57,033 nt of DNA, taken from positions 1 to 57,033 of the forward strand of contig JAUNRC010000010.1 in NCBI GenBank assembly GCA_030535875.1, given 5' to 3'. The notes beneath the pieces were generated by a model. The model was not told where the DNA came from. It ran no database searches and saw only the letters and a program-made list of their open reading frames with translations. Below, in pieces: positions 34,051 through 42,355 of the stretch. The position numbers were made by a program, and so were the translations under genes. This DNA comes from Akkermansia sp. (lineage in GTDB: Bacteria > Verrucomicrobiota > Verrucomicrobiia > Verrucomicrobiales > Akkermansiaceae). Every line of letters begins with the position of its first letter. Position 1 is the stretch's first letter.

Positions 34051-36597
34051 ATGACCCCCTCTCCCTCCATCTCCGAACCCATTTGTGCTCCGCCTCCTCC
34101 GGCGGCTCCATTCCCCTCGCAAGTTACCGAGGATGATTTCACCCCCCCTTCTGAAACCTCGCTGCGCGACCCCCTACCCACCGGAACTGTCGTGGGTGAA
34201 TATACCATCGTCTCCAAGCTCGGTCAGGGTGGCTTCGGCATCACTTACCGTGCTCGCCATACAACCCAAGGCTCCATTGTGGTCATTAAGGAACACATGC
34301 CCTCCGAACTGGCTATGCGAGTACCCGGTAGCACCTTTGTCACAAGCATTTCACCCGAAAAAGAAGAACGATTCAAAGCCACTATGGCGGAGTTCATGGA
34401 AGAAGTGGTTGTACTCATGGGGCTCGAGCACCCCGGAATTGTACCCATTATCTCCGGATTCGAGGCAAATGGCACCGCCTATTACGTCATGCCCTACGTC
34501 GAAGGCACCTCACTGAGCCTGCCGGACCCCCCCTCCTTCGACAAAAACAAGCAAGCAGTCGAGGCACGTAAACTCAAACAACTCCTGCGCTACCTGCTCT
34601 ATACACTCGAATACCTCGAACAACATAACATCGTTCATCGCGACATTAAGCCGGAAAACATCATCGTCAATGCCGAGGGGCGCCCCATTCTGCTCGACTT
34701 CGGCTCCGCCCGCCAACTTCAGGAGGGCAAGGTCTACACCAACATTTATACGCCGGACTTCTGTTCTCCCGAGCAAAGCACCGCCCGGAGCGATGCCCAG
34801 ATGAGCGCAGCCATCGGCCCCTGGACGGATATCTACGCTCTCGGTGCCACCTTCTATTACCTCATCACGCGTCTGCTCCCGCCCAAAGCAGACATGCGTA
34901 CCCTCTCCGACCCTGACCCTTACAAACCTCTGGCCGGACGAGCCAACCTTGAAGAACTCTACCCCACACATTTCCTGCAGGCAATTGACCGTGCTCTGCA
35001 ACTTCCGCTCTCCGAGCGCTGGAAACGAGCCTCCGCCTGGCGCGAAAGCATGGAGAGCGGCATGATACCTCCGCCCGCAGGACTGGCACGCCGCATGCGA
35101 CTGTTCATGACGGCCAGTATTGTCCTCTTCGTCATTCTTACCTCACTGAGCATCTGGGCTCTCAGTGAAAAGGAGCACGCCATGGAAATCTACAACAATA
35201 GCCTGAGCTTCACCGAAGGCATGCTCTATGATTTCAACGAAGAACTCTCCGACATCCCCGGTTCCACCGGTCTGCAACAACAGCTCGGCAATAACCTGAA
35301 AGATTATCTTAACTCGATGGAAAAACTCCCCATCGCTCAGGATGAAAAATTGCAGCGAGCCCTTGCCATCGCGTGGAAAAACCTCGGTTCCGTCAATACA
35401 CAACAAGGTGAACTGGCTGCGGCGACAGAGGCTTACCGCAATGCCACCAAACTTCTGCAAGCCCTCCACGATGAACACCCCGAAGATTCGAGCTATCGCT
35501 ATGAACTGGCCCGCACATGGCTGCTGAGAGCAGATGTAGGTCGTCGTCGCAATATGAACGAACAGGCTCGCACCCTCGTATCGCAGGCGCTCAACATGCT
35601 CCGACCGCTCTGCGATCAATCACCGAACAACCCGGACTACCGCTGCGAACTTGCCCGAGCCATGGATTATGCGGCTATTCTTGCCGGCAGCGCAGGCAAT
35701 CACGAAGCCCGCAGGAACGCCATCAACAACATGAGTTCCCTTTACCACGAACTCGTTAATCAATATCCTCTGCACGAGCAGGCTCGACTCGGATTAGGAC
35801 ACGCCCTGCTCCGACAGGCAGGAGTGGCTATGGAGGGCAACGACTTCAGCCGAGCTTCCCAACTGCTCAACGATGCTCGAGATATCTTCTCCGCTCTTCA
35901 GAAGAGCCGTCCCCACCGCCTCTCTTTCCGTGTAGGACTGGCTGCCGAAGCATACATGCGCGGGAACATGTACATTCTCATGAGCGCCCAATCAACGGAT
36001 GACAACCAACGCAAGGAGAACGACGACCTTGCCATGGCGGCATTTAAGACCAGCATCAGTCAGGCTCAGGAACTCGAATCTCTCGATGAGTTCAACACCG
36101 ACTACCCCTTCCAGCAATGCCGCGCCATGGCTTTCATGGCTGATATCATGCTGCGACGCGACAAAAACAATCAGGCCGAGGCCTATTGCAACACCATCAT
36201 GAGGAAAATCGACAAGCTCCTCAAAGCCGTGCCGGGCAATGCAGAGTACGCCATGATTAAAGCCGGAGCCTTCCGCGGACTCGGAATTGCTCACAGCAAG
36301 AATCCCAAGTACCTGACCCGCGCCACGAAAGATTTTGCTCAATACCGGGAAATTACGCAACACCACCTGCAAAAAACTCCGGGCAATCCCATGCTCAAAT
36401 CGCTTTATGCAGATTCTTTGATTGAATCCGCCGCTCATGCCATCCGATGCGAACAATTCAAAGACGCAAAAAAATGGCTTGAGCAAGCCATTGTTCTTCT
36501 CAACGACATCACACGCAACGACAACGAAAGTGCTACCACCATCCAGCGCCTCAACAAAGCGCGACAGCTCCTTGACGACCTGCCGAAAATGCAATAG
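34051..36597 (+). CDS. Transmembrane Ser/Thr protein kinase with helical-repeat C-terminus
   Basis: An 848-residue Hanks-type kinase. A proline-rich N-terminal tail (1-50) precedes the kinase domain (about 51-320). The glycine-rich loop is KLGQGGFGITY, the ATP lysine is Lys80 (VVIKEHMP), the catalytic loop is HRDIKPENIIVN and the metal loop is LLDFGSARQ. A single membrane helix at about 350-372 is followed by about 475 residues of helical, TPR-like repeats that would lie in the periplasm. The frame is open 26 codons upstream inside the phosphatase gene, but the ATG 4 bases after that stop is the better start. Proposed role: kinase of a kinase-phosphatase pair. Confidence 0.9.
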   Translation: MTPSPSISEPICAPPPPAAPFPSQVTEDDFTPPSETSLRDPLPTGTVVGEYTIVSKLGQGGFGITYRARHTTQGSIVVIKEHMPSELAMRVPGSTFVTSISPEKEERFKATMAEFMEEVVVLMGLEHPGIVPIISGFEANGTAYYVMPYVEGTSLSLPDPPSFDKNKQAVEARKLKQLLRYLLYTLEYLEQHNIVHRDIKPENIIVNAEGRPILLDFGSARQLQEGKVYTNIYTPDFCSPEQSTARSDAQMSAAIGPWTDIYALGATFYYLITRLLPPKADMRTLSDPDPYKPLAGRANLEELYPTHFLQAIDRALQLPLSERWKRASAWRESMESGMIPPPAGLARRMRLFMTASIVLFVILTSLSIWALSEKEHAMEIYNNSLSFTEGMLYDFNEELSDIPGSTGLQQQLGNNLKDYLNSMEKLPIAQDEKLQRALAIAWKNLGSVNTQQGELAAATEAYRNATKLLQALHDEHPEDSSYRYELARTWLLRADVGRRRNMNEQARTLVSQALNMLRPLCDQSPNNPDYRCELARAMDYAAILAGSAGNHEARRNAINNMSSLYHELVNQYPLHEQARLGLGHALLRQAGVAMEGNDFSRASQLLNDARDIFSALQKSRPHRLSFRVGLAAEAYMRGNMYILMSAQSTDDNQRKENDDLAMAAFKTSISQAQELESLDEFNTDYPFQQCRAMAFMADIMLRRDKNNQAEAYCNTIMRKIDKLLKAVPGNAEYAMIKAGAFRGLGIAHSKNPKYLTRATKDFAQYREITQHHLQKTPGNPMLKSLYADSLIESAAHAIRCEQFKDAKKWLEQAIVLLNDITRNDNESATTIQRLNKARQLLDDLPKMQ

Positions 36598-36612
36598 CCG
36601 TAACTTACGAGC

Positions 36613-36641
36613 TTGTCTTAGAAAAATAAATGTGATATACA
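36613..36641 (+). promoter_or_regulatory. Promoter of the SulP gene
   Basis: TTGTCT (36613-36618), 17-bp spacer, TATACA (36636-36641). The ATG at 36655 is 13 bases later, a leader of about 6-7 nt. Confidence 0.55.
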
Positions 36642-36654
36642 TTACAGCATCATT

Positions 36655-38511
36655 ATGGGAGCAACCGCACATCGCATCCGACTTGGCCTGAAAGGGCTTC
36701 GCAGCTACCTGGCACAAGGCATGATTGACTTCCTGCCCGCTCGGCGTGATCTCAAAGGTTACAACTTCACCAAGGCCGGCAAGGACACGAAGGCCGCGCT
36801 TGATGTCGCGCTGGTGGGATTGCCCCAAGGTATGGCCTTTGCTGCCATGGCGGGATTGGACAGCATATACGGCATCATGGCTGCAACGGTCGGCACATTC
36901 ATAGCCCCGCTCTTTACCCGTTGCAGTCTGACAGTCAGCGGCCCGAGCAATGCCACAGCCTTCATGCTGGCGAGTTTCTTCCTGGCCTCCTCTCCGGCCA
37001 TCCAAAGCCAGCCGGCAATTTTTGTTCCGCTCATTGTCTTTTTAGCCGGTTTGGTCTGCGTGATAGGAGCCTTCGTCAAGGCCACGGAAATGCTCCAGTT
37101 TGTCAGCCGAAGTGTGCTGGTAGGCTACATTACGGGTGCCGCCACCCTGATAATAGCCTCGCAATTGCGCTATGTCATGGGCATAAATGATGTGAATGCC
37201 GGCAGCTCCTTCTTTACGATGAGCGCAGCCATTCTCAACAATCTGGATAAAGTACAGTGGCAACCCATCGTTTTAGGAACCCTTTCTTTCCTGATGTTCA
37301 TCCCGCTCAAGAAACACTTTAAGTTTCTGCCCACTTTTGCGGTCATTCTGCTCACCATGAGTCTGCTCAATTGGGTGCTCTGTCAACCATGGACCGGAGC
37401 ATACTTCACCGATGTTCGCATGCTGCGCGACTTCACAATGAGCGACCTGAGCTGCACACCCCCCGCTGTCTGGGAAGTGCCGGGACATCTGGCCGAACTT
37501 TTCCCCGTCGTCATAGGCATCGCGTTCCTTTCCACCCTCGAACAAACAGTCATGAGTAAGACTATCTCCGCCAAAACGGGAGAGGCGGTCAATCTTAATC
37601 AGGACACCTTTGCCGTCGGCATGGCCAACATCGGCTCCGCTTTCACAACATCTCTCCCCTGCTCAGCCTCTCTCACCCGCTCCATGCTGAACTACACGGC
37701 AGGAGCCGCCACGCGATTTTCAGGTGTTATCTGCGGTCTGCTTTGTTTGGGAATTACCTTTATTCTGGCAAGTTTCCCCATCATCTCCTGCATTCCCCAC
37801 AGCGTATTGGCTGCGCTGGTGCTGGCGAATGCCGTCTCGCTTTACGACCGCAAGCTGCTGCGCATCTGTTTCCGCTCCACGCGAGGAGATGCCGTTGTAC
37901 TGCTCATCACCTTCATCGCGGCGCTGTTGCTGCCGCTGCACGTGGCCATCTTCGTAGGAGTCATCATTTCCGTCTCGCTCTTCCTTCGCAAAGCAGCACG
38001 CCCCGAATTGGTGGAGTACACCTTCGATAACGAAGGCACCCTCATGGAGCTCAACAACAAAGCCGAACGCTTGCCGCAAATCTCCATCGTCCACGTCGAG
38101 GGAGACCTCTTCTTCGGTGCCGCCGACCTTTTCCGCAAGCAGGTGTCGCGCATAGCGGAAGACCCCAGTCTGGCCGTTATCGTTCTGCGCATGCGCAATG
38201 CCCGCAATCTCGATGCCACCGCCGTCTGTGCCCTCGAAGAACTCATCAAATTCACCCGCGAAAAAGGCCGCCACCTCATCGTGTCGGGCGCAGGACGACC
38301 CGTTTACCGAGTACTCAAGAAAAGTGGCGTACTGCATGTGTTGCAAGAAGATTGCGACCGAAGCAAAGGCGAGAGCAACATCTTCATCTTTGAGCCGAAA
38401 AACCCCAACATCTCCACCCGCAAAGCCCTCATGCGAGCTCAAAAACTTCTCGGTACCCGCAACGCTGACATCTCCATCTACACCACGGAGCATCATACCC
38501 CGGCTGTATAA
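36655..38511 (+). CDS. SulP-family anion transporter with STAS domain
   Basis: A 618-residue inner-membrane transporter of the sulfate permease family. The first transmembrane region has DVALVGLPQGMAFAAMAGL and SGPSNATAFML, typical SulP signatures. About ten to twelve hydrophobic helices end near residue 445. A C-terminal STAS domain (about 470-580) holds ISIVHVEGDLFFGAADLF and VIVLRMRNARNLDATAVCAL. Sulfate, bicarbonate or other anions are possible substrates; sequence alone does not decide. No carbonic anhydrase or sulfur gene adjoins it. Its stop overlaps the mutY start (ATG at 38511). Confidence 0.9.
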   Translation: MGATAHRIRLGLKGLRSYLAQGMIDFLPARRDLKGYNFTKAGKDTKAALDVALVGLPQGMAFAAMAGLDSIYGIMAATVGTFIAPLFTRCSLTVSGPSNATAFMLASFFLASSPAIQSQPAIFVPLIVFLAGLVCVIGAFVKATEMLQFVSRSVLVGYITGAATLIIASQLRYVMGINDVNAGSSFFTMSAAILNNLDKVQWQPIVLGTLSFLMFIPLKKHFKFLPTFAVILLTMSLLNWVLCQPWTGAYFTDVRMLRDFTMSDLSCTPPAVWEVPGHLAELFPVVIGIAFLSTLEQTVMSKTISAKTGEAVNLNQDTFAVGMANIGSAFTTSLPCSASLTRSMLNYTAGAATRFSGVICGLLCLGITFILASFPIISCIPHSVLAALVLANAVSLYDRKLLRICFRSTRGDAVVLLITFIAALLLPLHVAIFVGVIISVSLFLRKAARPELVEYTFDNEGTLMELNNKAERLPQISIVHVEGDLFFGAADLFRKQVSRIAEDPSLAVIVLRMRNARNLDATAVCALEELIKFTREKGRHLIVSGAGRPVYRVLKKSGVLHVLQEDCDRSKGESNIFIFEPKNPNISTRKALMRAQKLLGTRNADISIYTTEHHTPAV

Positions 38512-39506
38512 TGAAAAAAGAGCACTACGCCGATTTCGCACAAGCCCTCACAGATTGGTTCTGTACTCATGGTCGGGATTATCCTTGGCGCCGCACGCGT
38601 GACCCGTGGGCCATCCTCGTGAGCGAAATCATGCTCCAACAAACAACCATCGCCACGGTACTGGGACGCTATGAGGCATGGATGACTCAATTCCCCACCC
38701 CCTCCGCTCTTGCCGAGGCCGATGAACAAACCGCTCTGCGTTCATGGGAAGGACTAGGGTACTATCGCCGAGTGAGAGCCCTGAGAGCGGCGGCAATTAC
38801 CATTTGTGAGCAACACGGAGGGATATTTCCCACCACGGAAGATGCCATCCGCGCCCTACCCGGCATCGGTGACTACACCGTAGGTGCCGTACTCAGTTTC
38901 GCCTACAACCGTCCTGCCCCATTGGTGGATGCAAATGTCAGCCGTGTGTTCGCACGCGTGTTCAACGACTCCACACCGGTAGACAGTCCCGCCGGACGCA
39001 AACGCCACCGACAACTTGCCGCGCAACTCGTTCATCCCACCAATCCTCGCGCCTACAACTCCGCGCTCATGGAGCTGGGACAAACCATCTGCACACCCGC
39101 CAGCCCCACCTGCCTGCTCTGCCCGGTGCGTTCGTTCTGCACCGCTACCGCTCCTTCCTCTCTTCCCGTAAAGCTCCCGAAAACAAAAATAACCGCTCTG
39201 GAGCACTGGGATATCTGGCACATCTCCGATAAAGGGCTGCTCATGGAAAAACAGCCCGGCGGCAAACGTCACGAAGGCATGTACCGACTCCCACGCCGCG
39301 AACAGCAGGAAATCGCTCATCTTCCCCACCTCTGCGACCAGAAATATACCGTCACGCGTTACAAAGTCACGCGCCATCTTTACCGGGCCGATATCGCCTC
39401 ACCTCTCCCCCAAGAATGTTACATTCCCATCCCTCGGCTTACTGACATCCCCATGGCAAGTCCGGACCGAAAGCTCGTCTCTCGCTTCTGCAATTCGGCG
39501 GATTAA
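38511..39506 (+). CDS. mutY: A/G-specific adenine glycosylase
   Basis: A 331-residue base-excision enzyme that removes adenine paired with 8-oxoguanine. The N-terminal PWRRTRDPWAILVSEIMLQQTT contains the catalytic acid of the family. The helix-hairpin-helix is LPGIGDYTVGAVLSFAYN with the catalytic aspartate in VDANVSRVFARVF. The iron-sulfur cysteines are C-x6-C-x2-C-x5-C (CTPASPTCLLCPVRSFC). The C-terminal NUDIX-like region is short but present. One base is shared with the SulP stop codon. Confidence 0.95.
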   Translation: MKKEHYADFAQALTDWFCTHGRDYPWRRTRDPWAILVSEIMLQQTTIATVLGRYEAWMTQFPTPSALAEADEQTALRSWEGLGYYRRVRALRAAAITICEQHGGIFPTTEDAIRALPGIGDYTVGAVLSFAYNRPAPLVDANVSRVFARVFNDSTPVDSPAGRKRHRQLAAQLVHPTNPRAYNSALMELGQTICTPASPTCLLCPVRSFCTATAPSSLPVKLPKTKITALEHWDIWHISDKGLLMEKQPGGKRHEGMYRLPRREQQEIAHLPHLCDQKYTVTRYKVTRHLYRADIASPLPQECYIPIPRLTDIPMASPDRKLVSRFCNSAD

Positions 39507-39549
39507 GCAAGCACAACTCATTTTAATTTCGTCATTGCAATTTTTAGCC

Positions 39550-39578
39550 TTGCGCATTGAAAAAATAAGGCGTATAAT
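39550..39578 (+). promoter_or_regulatory. pgk: Promoter of pgk
   Basis: TTGCGC (39550-39555), 17-bp spacer, TATAAT (39573-39578). It gives a leader of about 64 nt, which is long for this window. The leader holds a hairpin (GGAGC, GTAA, GCTCC at about 39588-39601) and then an A/C-rich unstructured stretch up to the ATG. No Shine-Dalgarno sequence is visible. Confidence 0.65.
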
Positions 39579-39648
39579 CACCGCGCGGGAGCGTAAGCTC
39601 CTGAAGGCTCTTACAATTTTAACCAACCTAAACAAATAAACAAATAAT

Positions 39649-40848
39649 ATGGCTAAACTCACAGTACGTGACCTCGACGTTGCCGGCAAGGAAGTCCTCA
39701 TGCGCGTGGACTTCAACGTTCCCATGAAAGATGGTGCCATCACGAACGATGCCCGCATCGTAGCTGCGCTGCCCACCATTAAGTACCTTCTTGAGAAGGG
39801 TGCCCGTCTGGTACTCTGCTCCCACCTGGGCCGCCCCGAGGGTACCGGCTATCAGGCTGAGTTCTCCCTGAAGGCTGCTGCTGAGTGCCTGTCCGGTCAT
39901 CTCGGCAAGCCCGTTTCCTTTGTCCCCGAGACCATCGGCGAGGCTGCTACCGCTGCTCGTGCTGCTCTTCAGGACGGCGATGTCATGCTGCTGGACAATG
40001 TTCGCTTCGACAAGAAGGAGAAGAAGAATGACCCCGAGTTCGCCAAGGCTCTGCTGGGCAATGCCACTCTGTATGTGAACGACGCTTTCGGCTCCGCCCA
40101 CCGCGCTCACGCCTCCACCGAGGGTGTGACCCACTTCGCAGAGAAGTCCGCCATGGGCTTCCTCATCGAGCACGAGCTTGAGTACCTCGAGGGCAAGCTC
40201 GAGACCCCCGAGCAGCCCTTCGTTGTCATCATGGGCGGCGCTAAGGTCTCCGACAAGATTCAGGTGCTCTCCAAGCTGATGGAGAAGAGCCAGACCTTCA
40301 TTATCGGCGGTGCTATGGCTAACACCTTCCTTGCCGCTCAGGGCAAGAGCGTGGGAGCCTCCAAGATTGAGGCCGACAAGCTTGACCTCGCCAACGAGAT
40401 TCTTGCCACGGCTGCTGCCAAGGGTGTGAAGTTCATCCTTCCCGCCGACACTCGCTACACCTTCAAGTTTGAAGAGGGTGCCGAAACCTTCTGCACGGCT
40501 CCCTGGGCTGAAGGTGGTGAGGTACCTGAGGGTGGTATGGGCATCGATATCGGCGACAAGGCCATCGAGGAAATGTGCGCCATCATCAAGGGTGCCAAGA
40601 CCGTGCTTTGGAACGGCCCGATGGGTGTGTTCGAGCTGGACTCCTTCGCTAAGGGTACTAAGGCTGTGGCCGAGTGTCTGGCTGAGAGCGACTGCATCTC
40701 CATCGTGGGTGGCGGCGACTCCGTAACAGCCGCCAAGAAGTTCAAGGTAGCTGACAAGCTCTCCTTCTGCTCCACGGGTGGTGGTGCATCTCTGGAGCTG
40801 CTTGAGGGCAAGATTCTGCCCGGCATCGGCTCTCTGAGCGAGAAGTAA
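39649..40848 (+). CDS. pgk: Phosphoglycerate kinase
   Basis: A 399-residue glycolytic enzyme that makes ATP from 1,3-bisphosphoglycerate. N-terminal substrate signatures are RVDFNVPMKDG and CSHLGRPEG, with NDAFGSAHRAHAS and GGAKVSDKI following; the nucleotide site includes GGGDSVTAAKKF. Its codon use differs from the neighbours (strong preference for GCT, GGT, AAG, GAG), as expected for a highly expressed gene. It stands alone between its own promoter and a terminator. Confidence 0.98.
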   Translation: MAKLTVRDLDVAGKEVLMRVDFNVPMKDGAITNDARIVAALPTIKYLLEKGARLVLCSHLGRPEGTGYQAEFSLKAAAECLSGHLGKPVSFVPETIGEAATAARAALQDGDVMLLDNVRFDKKEKKNDPEFAKALLGNATLYVNDAFGSAHRAHASTEGVTHFAEKSAMGFLIEHELEYLEGKLETPEQPFVVIMGGAKVSDKIQVLSKLMEKSQTFIIGGAMANTFLAAQGKSVGASKIEADKLDLANEILATAAAKGVKFILPADTRYTFKFEEGAETFCTAPWAEGGEVPEGGMGIDIGDKAIEEMCAIIKGAKTVLWNGPMGVFELDSFAKGTKAVAECLAESDCISIVGGGDSVTAAKKFKVADKLSFCSTGGGASLELLEGKILPGIGSLSEK

Positions 40849-40875
40849 GATTACAACCCTCCCGACAGGGTTCAG

Positions 40876-40909
40876 AAAGAAGGCGAAGCAATGTTGCTTC
40901 GCCTTCTTT
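40876..40909. terminator. Bidirectional terminator between pgk and the response regulator
   Basis: AAAGAAGGCGAAGCAA (40876-40891), two bases, TTGCTTCGCCTTCTTT (40894-40909): a perfect 16-bp inverted repeat between two converging genes. It has A-runs and T-runs suited to termination in both directions. Confidence 0.85.
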
Positions 40910-40944
40910 GCTTCATGCGATAATATCAAAATTAAAAAGCCACC

Positions 40945-41637
40945 TCAAAGGTCGGAGGAGGAAACAGGCTTAAAATAGTACCCTACCCCTCGCTCTGTGC
41001 AAATACAGGAGGCATAATCACCCAACTTTTGACGTAAGCGCTTAACGTGAGTATCGAGCGCGCGGGATTGTGTCGTATCGGCATAGCCGAAAAGAACGTT
41101 CTGCAACTCATAACGATCCTGCACCTTATCGGGACGCTCCATCAGGTAAACAAGCAATTTAAACTCCGCTGTCGTCAAATCCAGAGATTGACCTGCGATA
41201 TAAGCGCTGAGCTTATTCTTATCAACCACAATTGCTCCGCTCTGAACCACTAATTGAGCAGAGGCTCCGGCATTGGCCCTCGTCAGAATATTATTCACGC
41301 GCAACACAAGTTCCCGAGGGCTGAACGGCTTGGTTATATAGTCATCCGCTCCGAGTTTGAGCCCCTCGAGACGATCATCCAACTGAGCACGAGCCGTCAG
41401 AAACAGCGCGGGGATAGAAGCCGTAAGCGAACTCTCTTTCATAGCACGAAAGATGCTCATACCATCCATCCCGGGCAACATGATATCCAAAATGACAAGG
41501 TCGGGTCGCAAGGTGCGGATTTTCTCCAAACCCTCAGCCCCATTGTGCACGGCAGTTGTACGCCAACCTCGCCGCTCCAGACTCAACGCAACAAGCTCAG
41601 CGATATCTTCATCATCCTCAACTATAAGAATGTGCAT
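40945..41637 (-). CDS. OmpR-family response regulator (orphan)
   Basis: A 230-residue two-component regulator. The receiver domain (1-120) has the acidic pocket Glu7-Asp8-Asp9, phospho-acceptor Asp51 (LVILDIMLPGMDG), Thr81 and Lys103 (YITKPFS). A winged-helix DNA-binding domain follows (LTTAEFKLLVYLMERPDKVQ, SRALDTHVKRLRQKLG, CTERGVGYYF). The frame is open far upstream, but those residues read antisense to def. ATG codons lie at 41643 and 41637; the latter fits a leaderless start 6 bases behind TATAAT. No histidine kinase gene adjoins it. Confidence 0.92.
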   Translation of the reverse strand: MHILIVEDDEDIAELVALSLERRGWRTTAVHNGAEGLEKIRTLRPDLVILDIMLPGMDGMSIFRAMKESSLTASIPALFLTARAQLDDRLEGLKLGADDYITKPFSPRELVLRVNNILTRANAGASAQLVVQSGAIVVDKNKLSAYIAGQSLDLTTAEFKLLVYLMERPDKVQDRYELQNVLFGYADTTQSRALDTHVKRLRQKLGDYASCICTERGVGYYFKPVSSSDL

Positions 41638-41643
41638 GCGCAT

Positions 41644-41652
41644 ATTATAGCA
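41644..41652 (-). promoter_or_regulatory. Extended -10 promoter of the response regulator
   Basis: On the minus strand TGC-TATAAT (41652-41644) is an extended -10. No TTG-type -35 is found at 16-18 bp. Transcription would start at or near the ATG at 41637. Confidence 0.5.
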
Positions 41653-41731
41653 TGGTATTCGGATTTTTGCATTTCTTTTGTGTGAGCATTCTGTCACAAT
41701 TATCAAAACGTGACTGCATACCTGAAAATAC

Positions 41732-41760
41732 TTGACATTGAGCCTCCCTGAAGGCAGAAT
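41732..41760 (+). promoter_or_regulatory. def: Promoter of def
   Basis: TTGACA (41732-41737), 17-bp spacer, CAGAAT (41755-41760). The -10 is only moderate; AGAATA and GAATAT at 1-2 bases further are alternatives. The predicted leader is about 20 nt. Confidence 0.45.
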
Positions 41761-41788
41761 ATGCGCCGTACATTTTTTCAGACAATCC

Positions 41789-42355
41789 ATGCTTCTTTCC
41801 ATTACACAATACGGCAACCCGGTACTGCGCGCAGTGAGTGCGCCCGTTGAACATGTTGATGAGGCCATCGTAGCGCTGGCTAACAATATGATTGAAACCA
41901 TGTACGCAGCCAACGGCATCGGGCTTGCTGCTCCTCAGGTGGGCGAAAATCTCCGCATGGTAGTTATCGACATCCCCGAGGACGAAGAAGAGGAAGAAGA
42001 AAAGTCGGAGCCGGAGATGGCTACCGTCAACGGCGAGCTGCGCCCCATTCGCGAGCTCATGCCCTTGGTCTTCATCAATCCCACACTCGAGCCCTACGGC
42101 AAAGAATGCCCGTTCACGGAGGGATGTCTGAGTGTACGTAACATTCGCGCCAATGTCAGCCGCCCCGAGCGAGTAAAGGCCACTCTTCCGCAGCTTGACG
42201 GCAGCGTGCTGGAAATTGATTGCGGAGGTCTGCTTGCCCGCTGTCTTCAGCACGAGTGCGACCATCTCGATGGTTTTCTCTTCACCGACCGAGTATCGTC
42301 CGCCGGCAAAATCACCCTCGCCAAAAAGCTCAAGAAGCTCGCCCAATCATACTGA
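41789..42355 (+). CDS. def: Peptide deformylase
   Basis: A 188-residue metalloenzyme that removes the N-formyl group from nascent proteins. Motif 1 is GIGLAAPQVG, motif 2 is EGCLSV with the cysteine metal ligand, and motif 3 is QHECDHLDG with the HExxH zinc/iron site. Between motifs 1 and 2 there is an acidic insertion (PEDEEEEEEKSEPE) not usual in the family. A TTG at 41732 is in frame but is the promoter -35, so the ATG at 41789 is preferred. Its last 26 bases overlap the tail of the convergent gene at 42330. Confidence 0.95.
   Translation: MLLSITQYGNPVLRAVSAPVEHVDEAIVALANNMIETMYAANGIGLAAPQVGENLRMVVIDIPEDEEEEEEKSEPEMATVNGELRPIRELMPLVFINPTLEPYGKECPFTEGCLSVRNIRANVSRPERVKATLPQLDGSVLEIDCGGLLARCLQHECDHLDGFLFTDRVSSAGKITLAKKLKKLAQSY

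Noticed and set aside
39628-40929. A 433-codon open frame on the minus strand opposite pgk
   Set aside because: Antisense to phosphoglycerate kinase; it arises from the strong codon bias of pgk.
41732-41788. Longer def start at TTG 41732
   Set aside because: This TTG is the first half of a TTGACA -35 box, and the extra residues are not part of the deformylase family.
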